DNA of 64,000 nt from Paulownia fortunei (Eukaryota > Streptophyta > Magnoliopsida > Lamiales > Paulowniaceae): the NCBI GenBank assembly GCA_019321725.1, contig CM033106.1, positions 31,050,118 through 31,114,117 of the forward strand, written 5' to 3'. Numbering within the stretch: position 1 is the first letter of the stretch; every line of letters starts with the position of its first letter. The notes under the pieces were generated by a model. It saw only the letters and a list, made by a program, of their open reading frames with translations. It ran no database searches and was not told the DNA's origin. The position numbers and the translations under genes are program-made. This document shows, in pieces, positions 33,832 through 45,731 of this stretch.

Positions 33832-36800
33832 ATGCTACTGATTCTTGTTGCTTCAGTTTTATTATCAGGATGGTTTTCACATGTTCACACATGCTATGCA
33901 TTTTCGATCAGGGAGGCCACAATCGAAGACCTGCATAGTGCTTTCAAGCAAAATCAGTTGACATCAGAGAAACTGGTTGAGTTCTACCTTGCAGAAATCA
34001 GAAGACTCAATCCACTTCTGAAAGGGGTTATAGAGGTAAACCCGGATGCAATACATCAAGCAAAGAAAGCTGATGAAGAGAGGAAGGCTAAAAAGCCTGG
34101 CTCAATGTCTGGATTGCAGGGCATTCCAATTCTGCTCAAAGATAATATTGCAACCAAGGATAAGCTTAACACTACAGCTGGATCATTGGCATTGCTGGGA
34201 TCTATCGTGCCTCGAGATGCAGGCGTTGCAGCGAAGCTACGGAAAGCTGGGGCGATAATACTGGGGAAGGCCAGCATGAGTGAGTGGGCTAATTTTCGAT
34301 CCTTAGCTGCACCAAATGGTTGGAGTGCCAGAGGGGGACAAGGCAAGGTAAGCGAATACAAACTATAAAGTACATGGTTTGAGTTCTAAGATCATTACTT
34401 AAGGTCTAACATACAACCAACTTATATGTAGCTAGTAAAGAATTAAATCCTTGCCTTTCATGACTTTGTTTTCACTGCTTTCTATTTTTAGAAATTTGGA
34501 TGTAGGAAGCCTTGGAAAGAATTAAACCGAGACCTCTCAGGTAGCCAAAAAAATTTGCTTCCTACTGGTTAATCAAATCCTACAGCTTCCACTTGAAAGT
34601 TGATAATTTCATGAAAATTGCATGTCTAATAAATCTTGAATAGGATTGGTGTTTGATATCTTGCTTTTGTAAGTATTTTCAAGTGTCATTCTGACATTAA
34701 CATTGTTTAGTAGGTTCATATGCTTGTTTTACTCATTTTTCATTTGACAAGTCTGAAGATATTATCTTAATTTAAGGGAACCAGGAATTGACTAAAGATG
34801 ATGGTCCACACCAGTCTCCAAAAAGATAAGACACAAATGAAGGATTAAAAAATAAATAAAGCCCCACATACTGTTAGATAGCAATAACAGAGATCCCCTG
34901 GTATACCATGCAGGATCCTTATGTTCTATCCGCCGATCCTTGTGGCTCAAGCAGTGGTTCAGCAATATCTGTGGCTGCAAACATGGCAGCCGCATCACTG
35001 GGAAGCGAGACTGATGGTTCGATTCTTTGTCCAGCCAGTTTCAATGCAGTAGTGGGTATTAAACCAACTGTTGGTCTTACAAGCCGAGCTGGGGTAATCC
35101 CGATTAGTCGAAGGCAGGACACCATAGGGTACGTCGCATCATGATCTTATCATCATCCTTTTAGAGCAACTAAAAAACTCTTCTCAAAAATATACTAATA
35201 TACTCTGTTACAACTCAAAACTGATCATCCTCAATGTTAGAATAGGATGCCTACCCCCAATTAGATTGGGTGTATTATATTTTTTTACTTTTGTAAAAAT
35301 AATCTTATTAAAAATCATATTAATAAAAATGTATTTTCTTTATCTTATGTCTTGCATTTTTTATTTCTGCACATTAGATAAAGTTTTTAGACCAAATTTA
35401 GCTACGGGGCATGGTTGCGCATATGATGGCGATCATGGAACATGCCTCTAAGGCTTTGAGTTCCGAGTCGAGAGCTTTTTGAGATGGGACATCAAATAGC
35501 TCAATAAGACTCGTACATATAATACATGTTCGTGAGACGAGGATGTCACATTCCATTGGCATTAGCGTAGAGACGTAAATGCATATATGTGGGTGCTTGT
35601 TAGGGAACAAGTACACCAAATATGGCGCGCAAGAAATTCTTAGTTGGAGGTTTTGCCCGTCGAAATAAGAATTTCTGTGTTGCGATAGTACACGACTAGT
35701 CCTCAGACTTGAGGCACGATAATAGCCTTGTGTGCATCCTGCAGCACTTTGATATATCTTCTGATTGCTTGACAATCACAAAGGGGGTATGTTGGGTGTT
35801 GCACTGGTGTGCATGGAGGTTTGTCAGTGGCCAACATAGAATTCGACACTTGTCTTTTTAAATAAGAGAATCTCCTATGTTTTCATAGTTCGTGATTCAA
35901 AAACCTTGGTCAAGACAGAATGAATTGTGATTCATCAATAATCATTGAAACTTGAAATGGGATCACAGCAATTGAATCATTTAGGGTTTCGACTTATAAT
36001 CCATGCATTAGATTCAATCAGCAGATTAGTTGTCGAAAGGACCGTACGTGTATGGTACTCGCAACTGAAATAGGTTTACTCGTTATTTCACCTAAAACTA
36101 GCTTGTCATGATTATTTGCTATGTGTTTTCATGGATAGTGAGGTTCTTGGAATTAAGGAGTTGATTTCAAGCGGATTAATTAATTAGATTAATTAATTGG
36201 AATAATTATTATTCATAAGTTGCAAATATTGCAAACTCACTACTAGCTTAGTAGTGAACCTAAGAGGTCACACATCTTTATGGAAAGTAACATTTTTAAT
36301 TTTAGATTTTATCCAATGGTTGGAAATTAATTAATTAATACTAATCAATTTATTAATTAAGGGTTCTATTTAATTTAATAGTTAAATTAAATTATTCAAT
36401 TAAGTAATTGGATTATTTAATTGGACCTAATTTGATTAGGAAGCCCAATTGGAGTAAATTAAATTAATCAATTGGATTGATTAAATTGAGATTGAATCAA
36501 TTGAATTGATTTGAGAATTTTTGAGTCCAAGCCCAAAATAAATGTGGATCACATAATAAGCCCACTAAAGTATGAAGAGAATAAATTAAATAAATATGAT
36601 TTATTTAATTAACATATTTATAGATAAATAAATATAGTGACCAATTTTATAGGATAAAATAGACCACTAAGATTTAATTTATGTATAAATATAATTATAG
36701 TATATATATATATGATATATATCTATCTTCATATTATTTGAAGAGTTCAAACTAATATCAACAATATATGTAGACAATTTTGATGATTAATGTAGTCTCA

Positions 36801-38593
36801 AATTAGTTCACATACAATAGAAGAGTGAAAAAAGAAGAGTTATTGGAAGATTTGGAATCCTTCCAAGATAAGGTTTTGAATTAGTTCAAAATAGAAAAAC
36901 TTTTCAAGAGTTGGAAAAGGATTAAAATTTACAGCCCTATATATATGAGGGATGAAAATTACATAATTCAATTCAAAAATTTGAGCAAAAATATTTTGTT
37001 TAAAATCTTCTATTTTTACTCTTCAAGAAAAGAAAAGAAAGGAAAAGAAAATCAGTTTTTTGTTATTTTCTTCATATTATTGTTTCAAGAACTTAAAAAA
37101 TCAATATTTATTATTTTTGAAAATATACTCCGGTTCTAGATTAGTAAACAATTAAAAGGATACTAGCGAATCTTTTTTATTGGCGTTTCTTTCCGTATCG
37201 TGGACCTGATATAGGGGAGACACTTGGATCCCTGCGAGTTCTGATAGTTCAGGATAAGCAATTGATTGCTTCATTCCCTACGACAACCGGAGTGCACGAA
37301 AGGTATAATCCGATTTTATATTTATTTATATATTCACTTGAATAAGCGCGATCGTTAAAATCGCTTTCGAATCAAAGGGGTTAAATTTATGTTTGATAAA
37401 AATTTTAATTTTTCGCTGCGTATACCCCTGCGATTATAGCGAATTCAACACTCACAGCTATCGGGATTACCAACACTGTTCATGCTACCTCAAGAACTTA
37501 AAACTATTTCTAATTTTTTTACTTTTTTTTAATTTCTCGAGTCTTAGGCTGACAAACTGAGCTGCTTCATGCGGCTGGATAATTAGTCCAATCTGCAGGA
37601 CTGTATCAGATGCTGTTTATGTACTGGATGCAATCGTGGGCTTTGATCATAAGGATGCTAAAGCTACCAGAAAAGCATCAAAGTACATCCCTCATGGTGG
37701 TTATGCCCAATTTCTGAAATCTGATGGACTCAAGGGAAAGAGACTGGGTATAGTGAGGAATCCATTCTTCAACTTTGATGATCAACTTGTTGCACAGGCT
37801 TTTGAGCACCATCTCCAGACCTTAAGGTGACCTACTTCCAAATGACAACCTTATCATAATTCCAATGGTAAGTAGTAATATATTTCTAACAAGCATTTTC
37901 AAAAATATACTACTCTTCTCCAACTCCAGGCGGAAAGGTGCAATCTTGGTGGATAATTTGGAAATAGCCCACATCAGCGCAATCTTGAATTATAATGAAA
38001 GTGGAGAAGGAACAGCATTGGAAGCAGAATTCAAAATGTCTTTGAACGCTTACTTGGAAGAACTAGTGGCTTCCCGAGTTCGATCCCTGGCAGATGCAAT
38101 AGCATTCAATGAGGAATTCTCTGATTTGGTATGAAAATCATAGATTATCATCAACTGAACTTTGTCAAATTGGCATGATTAGTATCACAAAATGAACTCT
38201 TAAGGAATGTTAGTTTTTCGAATGGTTGTGCTACAGGAAATGATTCAGCAATTTGGTCAAGAAATCTTCTTGGCTGCTGAAGCCACAAACGGGATTGGGA
38301 AGGCAGAAAAGAAAGCTCTTAAAAATCTGAGTAGATTATCAAAAGAGGGACTCGTGAAGTTGATGAAAAAGAACAAGCTGCACGCGGTGGTGGCTGGTGG
38401 ACCGGATATCGCCCCAGTTCTTGCAATCGGTGGATTCCCAGGAATTAGTGTTCCTGCTGCATATGATGGCAAAGGGGTGCCAATAGGCATATGTTTTGGT
38501 GGATTAAAGGGTTCTGAGCCTAATCTGATCGAAATTGCCTATGGCTTTGAGCAAGCTACAAAGATCAGAAAACCTCCAACATTTCTACCCTGA
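33832..38593 (+). CDS. Amidase-signature family protein, amidase 4, with transposon-expanded intron 2
   Basis: Exons 33832-34347, 34914-35128, 37587-37826, 37930-38128 and 38237-38593 join in frame to give 508 residues. A signal peptide is seen at residues 1-24 (LILVASVLLSGWF core). The domain begins FSIREATIEDLHSAF. Triad: Lys103, cis-Ser184 and Ser208 in GSETDGS. Exon 2 begins DPYVLSADPCG where the paralogues have NPY. Exons 2-5 are 215, 240, 199 and 357 bases, identical to amidase 3. Intron 2 is 2,458 bases because it hosts the LTR-like element at 35235-37450; splice sites on both sides remain usable (exon 3 acceptor ATTAG at 37582-37586). The coding sequence is intact, but the insertion could reduce splicing or attract silencing. 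Confidence 0.89.
35235..37450 (+). mobile_element. LTR-like insertion (2.2 kb, probable solo LTR) in amidase 4 intron 2
   Basis: The segment begins TGTTAGAATAGG and ends GCGAATTCAACA, the TG...CA form of LTR termini. It is flanked by CTCAA (35230-35234) and CTCAC (37451-37455), a 4/5 match as expected of an aged 5-bp target duplication. It encodes no protein. A TATATATAT box lies at 36938-36946, compatible with an LTR promoter. A diverged copy in opposite orientation starts at 62161; many blocks match in the same order (for example GTGGGTGCTTGTT, TGACAATCACAA and GAACCTAAG). A 2.2-kb solo LTR would be large; a non-autonomous LARD-like element is the alternative. Orientation is assigned from the TG...CA and TATA order. 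Confidence 0.72.
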
Positions 38594-39897
38594 GACGTAA
38601 ACAATCTTGGAATTTTGCATTTTTGCATGGTGATCTAGTGATTGCAATAAACTGCTTTGCATTCTAAGAAGAAACGAAAGTAAAGCCTGAAAAAATAAAT
38701 TTAAGTTGTGCAATTCTCTGAAGACTGGAAGATGCTTTCTTAGTAAGTGTACTAATTTTGTACCGACTCTGAACAATGTTCCAGGACTAAGAAACCTCTG
38801 TAGATATCTAAATCCAATTGTGACTGTTTCTCTCGATACAATGCAGTAATTATGTGAAGTTCACGAAGGATGAAATAAAAAATCAATTCATTTGAACATA
38901 TCTTCAGTCTCCAAGAAATTATCTCTGATCTTATATCCCATTATAGAGTTATCATATGGCTTTCCTGATAACACATATATAAAGATTGTCTGGATTTCAT
39001 TTGATTTTTCGAGAAACATAAATTTTGTTTGTTGTTCCAAATGTAAAGAAAATGGACGAAGTTGTTTTGGTTGGACAATTATGTGCAAGGCATTGGTAAT
39101 ATCCCATCAGAGATATTTCTTAATTCTATGTTCCCTTCTTTGTTTTTTTGTATCGTGCTGATCATCTAAGAGAATCAAACTTTAATAAGCCTCGTGCACC
39201 CATTGGGGAAAAAGATTGAATTCAAATTGTGCAAAATCAAATTTGATATGATAAAGATTATGAGAATATTTTTGGGTTTTATTATGTGAGTTGATTTTGT
39301 AATGATTTGATTTAAGTGATTTCCTTCATCAAATATCTGCTAATGCCTGTATAATTATAGAAGTGATTCTGGTAACCAAAAATTAAGAGAAAGCAAGTCT
39401 TGTAGCATTGTGTTCACATGTAAAATACATATTGCGTTAGTGCATGGTGCATAGGATGTCTGATAATTGCCTATCATTATATAAATAAAAAAAAGAAATA
39501 TTTAAAAAGTGGATATTACACTCAATGTATGTGCATTGATGCGGCGTATACAAAATCGTGTTAACAATACTCATTCGAATGGACAATGTATACTCAACTT
39601 GGAAATAAAAACTAGGCAAATATGGTGGATATTTTAGTTGTCAATAGACTCAAAACAGTCATGTCCTGCCTGTGACAGTAAATGCAGAATTCAATCCAAT
39701 AATGCCAAATTACAAATCCCTCTTCCTCAATATGGAAAAGAGTTAATGTTGAGATAAGAAGAGAATCAATATGCAGAGATAATTAAGTTTCAGCCTTCAT
39801 CACAAATCTTCTTTAGATAAATTCTAGGACACTTACAGTGATATAGCAAAAGATAAATTTTGCAGAGACAAAAAGGGCAGATTTCTAAAGCAGAGAA
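38594..39897. other. Intergenic between the amidase and dirigent arrays
   Basis: 3' flank of amidase 4 and upstream region of the first dirigent gene. No gene or mobile element is recognised. Confidence 0.5.
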
Positions 39898-40461
39898 ATG
39901 GAGAATATTGTTTTCTTGGCATGGATTTTGGTACTCAGCATATGGACTATACCAGTTCACTCTAAATACTACTCCAAAAGCCTGCCATATGAGCCGGTTC
40001 AGGAGAAAAAGACTCATCTTCGTTTCTACCTTCATGATATCCTAAGTGGAGAAAAACCAACTGCAGTGCAAATAGCTGGTCCAAATACCACCAAAAAAGA
40101 GAATGGTCCAACGCCCTTTGGCACCACATTTGCCATTGATGATCCACTCACAGAAGGGCCCGAGATAACATCGAAAGTCATCGGCAATGCACGAGGATTG
40201 TACATGTCGTCGAGCCAGGAAAAGGACTTGACTTTGGTCTTGTATGTTGATCTTGGTTTTACAACTGGTAAGTTCAAAGGGAGTTCACTCAGCGTGTTTT
40301 CGAGGAATCCGATAACCGAGAAGCACCGGGAACTGGCGGTTGTTGGAGGGAGAGGGCTGTTCAGGCTGGCGAGGGGGTTCGTTGTGGTCAAGACTTATTT
40401 CTTGAACACTACTAATGGTGATGCTGTTCTTGAGTACAATGTGGAGGTTGTTCATCCTTGA
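39898..40461 (+). CDS. Dirigent protein 1 of the array
   Basis: Intronless 187-residue dirigent protein, a secreted beta-barrel protein. Members that have been characterised guide stereoselective coupling of phenoxy radicals in lignan and lignin-like synthesis. Signal peptide at residues 1-22 (IVFLAWILVLSIW core). Family blocks in order: LRFYLHDILSGEKPTAVQIA, IDDPLTEGPE, ARGLYMSSSQ, LGFTTGKFKGSSLSVFSRNP, RELAVVGGRGLFRLARGF, and the C-terminal YNVEVVHP. The conserved Asp of the HD motif is present. It has a Lys-rich insertion around KKENGP and ends HP instead of the HY seen in several neighbours. Its divergence suggests an older member. Substrate cannot be told from sequence. Confidence 0.92.
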   Translation: MENIVFLAWILVLSIWTIPVHSKYYSKSLPYEPVQEKKTHLRFYLHDILSGEKPTAVQIAGPNTTKKENGPTPFGTTFAIDDPLTEGPEITSKVIGNARGLYMSSSQEKDLTLVLYVDLGFTTGKFKGSSLSVFSRNPITEKHRELAVVGGRGLFRLARGFVVVKTYFLNTTNGDAVLEYNVEVVHP

Positions 40462-41508
40462 GGGATTATGTTTGTTGGAAAATATGGTCTAAGGGTGGAT
40501 ATTTATGGAAAAGTTTGACTTTTTTTTTTTAAAAAAAAAAAATATTTTGCAGATTCAGTTTTTACATTTGTTGTTTAAGATGCAAAATCCAGTTTCTAGC
40601 AACAAGTGCAGCATTCTTAATTATTTTGTTGCATTTATCTCCAACACTACTGATGAAAGTTAAGTGCATTTTATATTTGACTTTTAAAAAAATCATGTTT
40701 AAAAGAAATAATATACTATAAAATGAGATAAGTTTTATTTTAGTTTTGTTAAGGATCAAATAAGGGTAGGGCTAATTTATTCAAAGTCCAGGATGCTGGT
40801 AATTTTTCCATTAAGCTACAGACAACAAATGAGGGCCTCCAATTGTTTTACAATAGCATTTAAATCACCGTTATTATCTTGAAAAGAATTTACCTTTAAA
40901 GAATCCAAAATAAAAATTCATTTAGGATCAATTCTCATTGTATTTCAGTTTCTGTCATTATATTTGAAATCCAAAAGTACTGATTATTTCCATAGTACTA
41001 TACTACAAACATATGGTTAAAATGTAATTACCATGTTGTCCATTTCTTACAAATGATTTACTAATTGATCAGGCAACATCATCTACCAAATCCATGACAT
41101 GCATTCCCAAAATTTCATGTTACCTTGGTGCGATTGAAGTCTCTGTAATAACTAACTACTACTTGTTAATATATTAGTTTTTCCAATTATTTTTCTCTCC
41201 TCAATTAATAAATCCCATCTTATCTCAAAAGTCAATGAGAAAATTTTCCACTAGGTTGTATGGGGGTTGGTGGGAAATGGTACCATTTTTCCACTAAAAA
41301 AAATGGACCAAACAATGGTTTGTTCATGTTGTCTGCTTGTTCCTAGTCAAGATTTCTTGGAGACTTTTCTTGAACCAACCCATAACACACAAGTCCAATT
41401 TTAATTAGTTTAACTGCTCTAGAAACTATTTGGCTATGCTCCCTTTATATATGAAAGCTCACTAGCCTTCAACTTGCTGCATTCCAGAGAGAAACAGAGA
41501 GCCAAAAA
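40462..41508. other. Intergenic between dirigent 1 and 2
   Basis: 3' flank of dirigent 1 and promoter of dirigent 2. AT-rich, no other gene seen. Confidence 0.5.
41446..41452 (+). promoter_or_regulatory. TATA-box candidate of dirigent 2
   Basis: TATATAT in the context CCCTTTATATATGAAAG, 56 bases before the ATG. Position and context suit a short plant leader. Confidence 0.55.
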
Positions 41509-42078
41509 ATGGCAAGTCTAAATTTAGTTTCAGTCTTCATCTCTCTTGTTGCAGCCATTGCATGGGCTGCTGAAGCCCAAACCAGCGATCAAACTACATG
41601 GGCCAAGAGAGTTGAAACAGGAACTGAAGTAATAACCACTCTCCAATTCTATTTCCATGACAAACTCAGTGGGCAGAATCCAAGTGCAATAAGGATTGCT
41701 CAAGCTTCCCAAACCAACAATTCATCCACCCTCTTCGGCATGCTCATGATGATTGATGATGCGTTGACAGTTGGGCCTGATCCATCATCGAAGGTTGTGG
41801 GTCGGGCCAGGGGGATGTACGGGTCCGCCGGGCAAACGGACTTCGGCCTGATCATGGTCCTCAACTATGGGTTCACTGATGGAATATATGATGGCAGCTC
41901 TTTTAGCCTTCTTAGTATCAACCCGGCGTTGCAAACCGTCCGGGAGATGGCCATCGTTGGTGGCACCGGCCTTTTCCGGTTGGCTCGTGGCTACGCCCTT
42001 GCGCAAACATATCAGTTAGATGCTACCACGGGTGATGCTATAGTTGGCTACAATGTTACTATTGCTACATATGTTTAA
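41509..42078 (+). CDS. Dirigent protein 2 of the array
   Basis: Intronless, 189 residues. Signal peptide at residues 1-23 (VSVFISLVAAIAWAAEAQ). Dirigent blocks: LQFYFHDKLSGQNPSAIRIA, then IDDALTVGPDPSSKVVGRA, ARGMYGSAGQ, YGFTDGIYDGSSFSLLSINP, REMAIVGGTGLFRLARGYAL, and the C-terminal YNVTIATYV. The HD motif is kept. It is one of the more divergent members (LSINP where others have LGRN or IGHN). The NNSS sequon near residue 71 and NVT near the end could be N-glycosylated. Confidence 0.93.
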   Translation: MASLNLVSVFISLVAAIAWAAEAQTSDQTTWAKRVETGTEVITTLQFYFHDKLSGQNPSAIRIAQASQTNNSSTLFGMLMMIDDALTVGPDPSSKVVGRARGMYGSAGQTDFGLIMVLNYGFTDGIYDGSSFSLLSINPALQTVREMAIVGGTGLFRLARGYALAQTYQLDATTGDAIVGYNVTIATYV

Positions 42079-45000
42079 GAAATTCAATACCATTTGTCCT
42101 TTTTCCCTTTTTCTTTTTCTTTTTTGTTTATTAAATTCGAATTGAATCTAACCCATGGCCTAAGGATATAGTATTAGTTAGGAAGGAAAATTGAGTTAAG
42201 GCTGGTTACCTCTTTAGTTGAGATTATTAGTGGGGTTGAGCTTTGACAGACTCCTTTGCTTTGTATTGTCATTGTTAAGTGGTTTTTCTTGATTCATTTC
42301 ATATCATCCATGGGAGGCAAATCTTGATTTCTAGGGCATATACTTTTCTATGTTTTTTTAGTTGAGTTTGTTGAACTGCTTGACAGCCTGCACTTTCTGA
42401 AGCCAAAATCGGGATATATTATTTGTTGTGGGCCTATGGTGCAAGTGCGTTTAACAAGCATGCAATGTAGAATTGGACTTTTGAGTCCGTTTTGGAAAAC
42501 ATAAGCTTAATAGAACAATACAATGATTATAAGCATTTTTTACTGCATTTTGAACAACATTTTTATACGAGTAAAGTTACACCGACAAACTATTTATGAT
42601 GGCAAATGACCAAGAAAGATCAAAATCAGTCCTAGGTAATTGTAGCACAGGTAGGGGCAATATGGTCTTTTAAATCAAGTGGAGACTTACCTATTACAAG
42701 TCCTCTTTTAGGATGAAATACAAAAACTATTATTAAAATTTGAGTTATTCATAAAAAATTCATTTAATTTTATAAATTATAGATACTTACTTGATATTTA
42801 TTTTTATTTTAAAAATTACACATATTGATGAGATATTTGTAAAATAAAAACAAATATCAAGGATTATTTATAATTTCAAAAGATAATTAAAAAAATTGTA
42901 ATTAAACTTAACATAATCGATAGTTTATATAATTTCATCCTCCTTTTTGTTGATTTTGTGTGCGCGTGTTAGGGCCTATAAATCGTTGAAAATTGAAGTA
43001 AGAACAATTTCCAGGAAGAATATTTGGTCCCATGTGATGCATGGTGCAGAGGAAATAGTCGACTTTTTCTTACCTACCATTGGTCTCTCTGTCCTGGTCC
43101 TCGCAGGAGTTGGTGGTCAATTAGCACCATCTCTAGTGTCCAACCTCTAAGACTTGGGGTGCTTATATATATTTGTTTGTTGATTAATATGACCTCATGC
43201 AACAAGATATGGTAACTCATAACTATGTGGCTCAATCATTTCTTTTTTTTGAAATATGACTTAAAATTGTCTTGCAGAGTTTATTTTATTTCAATTAATC
43301 ATACAAGAAGAATAATGATATTTGCTGTCTGATTATTCTATAAAATGGCCTGGTCTTGTCCGACATAATTTGAATGAAATTCCTTAAAATTAACTTTAAT
43401 CTCGTATTTTATATCATTTGTACTAGAATTAAACAACTAAAATAGGATGAATACCCAATTCTTGGTTTAATTCAGTTGGCTTTTTCTGGTTATAGATTGT
43501 TGCTGCCACAGATAAAAGATGTTTAGTTTTGCTAGGAGGTATGGTTAAATTGGCTATTCTTTCAGCCGTATTGGGCTTAATTAATGTTATTTGTTGGTCC
43601 GATCCTGGACATGTCCATTGTTAGTGGAATTAGGCTTTACCAGACGGCCCAATCCGTATGCCGTTTCAAAGATTTATTTGGCTAACTTTTCACCTAGTGA
43701 TGCTATTATTGGGTATTACTATACAATTGCAGTTTGTAACACTCAAATAAGCAGTCTTAGTGTTTGAAGTGCTAAATTTGAAAGATAATATATTAAGTTG
43801 GACTATGCATAAATGTTTTATTTTTTATAAAATATAATAAATATTATTTTTTTATAAAATACAATATTTATTCATCATTCAATTATCTGATATATTTTTT
43901 ATAAAATAATAATGAGTCAAACTTGAGTTCAAATTTCGATTAAGGTGAAATGATGGCACTTCATATACCCCTAAGCTCACCTCTTTCTTTGCGTTTGCTG
44001 TGGTGCGAAGATTCTTTGCTTGCTCGGTTTCTTAGCTGCAGTTCTCAATCCTTCTTCCCTTTTCTAATAGACTTTGAGAAAATAAAAATGCTCTCAATCA
44101 AAGCTCTTCCTTAATCTGTGTTGATGAACATCGTTTGAGTATATTATTGTAATTTTTTTCCCAATATTTTGTGCTGAGATGAGAAGACTAAACAAAGAAC
44201 ATAAAGGATAATATTGTTCAAATTTAAAGATAGGAAACTTTACAATATATATCTTGACCAATAAAAAAAAGTAGGAAAAATTGTATATTGCATTCTTTAC
44301 ACAATAGGCGTGCAAGTTTTCACAAAAAGCAATTACTATAGCTATGCAAATCACGCGAGAATTTCCTTTCTGCAAAAGCTTCCAAGTTTAAGCCATTTCC
44401 ATCAACATGGGTCCATAGTACATAGTACAATACCATGATAAAAGTTCAAACCCCTACCATATGATGTGCCAAAAGTCATTGAGGCACTCATTTTGACCTT
44501 TATAATCTGTCATTAATTCTTTTGAATAATTTCCACTTTTACTACAGATCTTTAAAGTCACATGCCTCAGCATTCCTGTGTAACTTAGAGGTATTATTAT
44601 TACGCCTGCATGGAAGTGGGAACTAAAGGCAATGATTGGTTTCATTTTAATTCATTTTGATTGTTTTGAGAAAATAAAATAAAATAATTAATATTTTTCC
44701 CTTCAAAGTATATTTTTTATTTTCTTAAAATATTTTTAACATATTCAAATGATTATATCAACATAAATTATTCAATCAAGATAATAATCAAAATTAATAT
44801 ATAATAATATAAAATAATAAGGTGACACCGATTATTCACATAAAATCTTATAAGATATGATTGACATTTAAATAAAACCAAACACACTTTATATTTTTTA
44901 ATATATTTTCTCACATCATATTTTTCAAAAATATTTTTTTTAGAATTAAACAAAGAGACTTAAAGATACTTTTATAAAATTGAATAAAATATATAATTGT

Positions 45001-45152
45001 CCATGGCCATTGGTATAACTTGAATCATGACTAGACCAAGCCTTATACGGACCCCTAAAAAGTCTGATTTGACATGACCCTACAACCCTATATAAATATC
45101 ACCCTCCCATGTAAAACTTCATTGGATAAATTCATAAAACACATAATACAAA
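42079..45152. other. 3.1-kb AT-rich intergenic region
   Basis: 3' flank of dirigent 2 followed by AT-rich DNA. Open frames at 42947-43150 and 43024-43215 have no recognisable motif. Nothing else is supported until the TATA box of dirigent 3. Confidence 0.5.
45091..45098 (+). promoter_or_regulatory. TATA box of dirigent 3
   Basis: TATAAATA in the context ACCCTATATAAATATCACC, 54 bases before the ATG at 45153; a near-consensus plant TATA box. Confidence 0.65.
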
Positions 45153-45731
45153 ATGAAGAAGTCTACTGCAGTTTCCATTCTCTTCTTCTCCATTCTCTCA
45201 GGCCTTTGGGCCAATGCCAATGCCGAAGGCCCCAAAGAAGTTGAAAACTGGTTCAAAAGGCTGAGCCATGTAAAACAGCCGGAAAAAATGACCAAACTTC
45301 ACTTCTATTTCCACGATTTGCTCCGGGGCAAGACCGTAACTTCAGCGGTGGTGGCCCAAGCCAACATGACGGGCTCCTCACCCACCTTTTTCGGGTCGTT
45401 CATAGTGGCCGATGACCCATTAACTGTTGGGCCGGAGCTCTTATCTAAAAGGGTGGGCTATGCCAAAGGGTTTTACGCAGCGGCCTCGTTAGAGGAAGTG
45501 GGCCTGGTCATGGCTTTGACCTTTGTATTCACCGATGAAGTGTACAACGGTAGCTCGCTTTCTGTCTTGGGTCATAACCCGGACCTTCATATGTATCGTG
45601 AGATGCCCATTGTTGGTGGGTCGGGCATGTTTCGCCTGGCCCGAGGAGTTGCGACATTGCAAACCTATTTTTTCAACGCTATTGCGGGAAATGCTACTGT
45701 TGAGGTTGATATTGTGATTCTCCACTATTGA
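45153..45731 (+). CDS. Dirigent protein 3 of the array
   Basis: Intronless, 192 residues. Signal peptide at residues 1-24 (VSILFFSILSGLWANANA). The segment ENWFKRLSHVKQPEKMTKL resembles dirigent 6, and the barrel starts LHFYFHDLLRGKTVTSAVVA with HD kept. Further blocks: VADDPLTVGPELLSKRVG, AKGFYAAASLEEVGLVMALT, EVYNGSSLSVLGHNP, REMPIVGGSGMFRLARGVA, and the end VDIVILHY. Oddities are AKGFY in place of ARG/AQG and GKTV in place of GxNPT. Intact. Confidence 0.93.
   Translation: MKKSTAVSILFFSILSGLWANANAEGPKEVENWFKRLSHVKQPEKMTKLHFYFHDLLRGKTVTSAVVAQANMTGSSPTFFGSFIVADDPLTVGPELLSKRVGYAKGFYAAASLEEVGLVMALTFVFTDEVYNGSSLSVLGHNPDLHMYREMPIVGGSGMFRLARGVATLQTYFFNAIAGNATVEVDIVILHY

Noticed and set aside
35398..35775. 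125-residue open frame on the minus strand in amidase 4 intron 2
   Set aside because: Falls inside the LTR-like element, in a region conserved as DNA with indels in the second copy; no retrotransposon protein motif.
42947..43215. Two overlapping short open frames in the 3.1-kb dirigent 2-3 spacer
   Set aside because: No domain, no splice sites and no similarity to the neighbouring genes.
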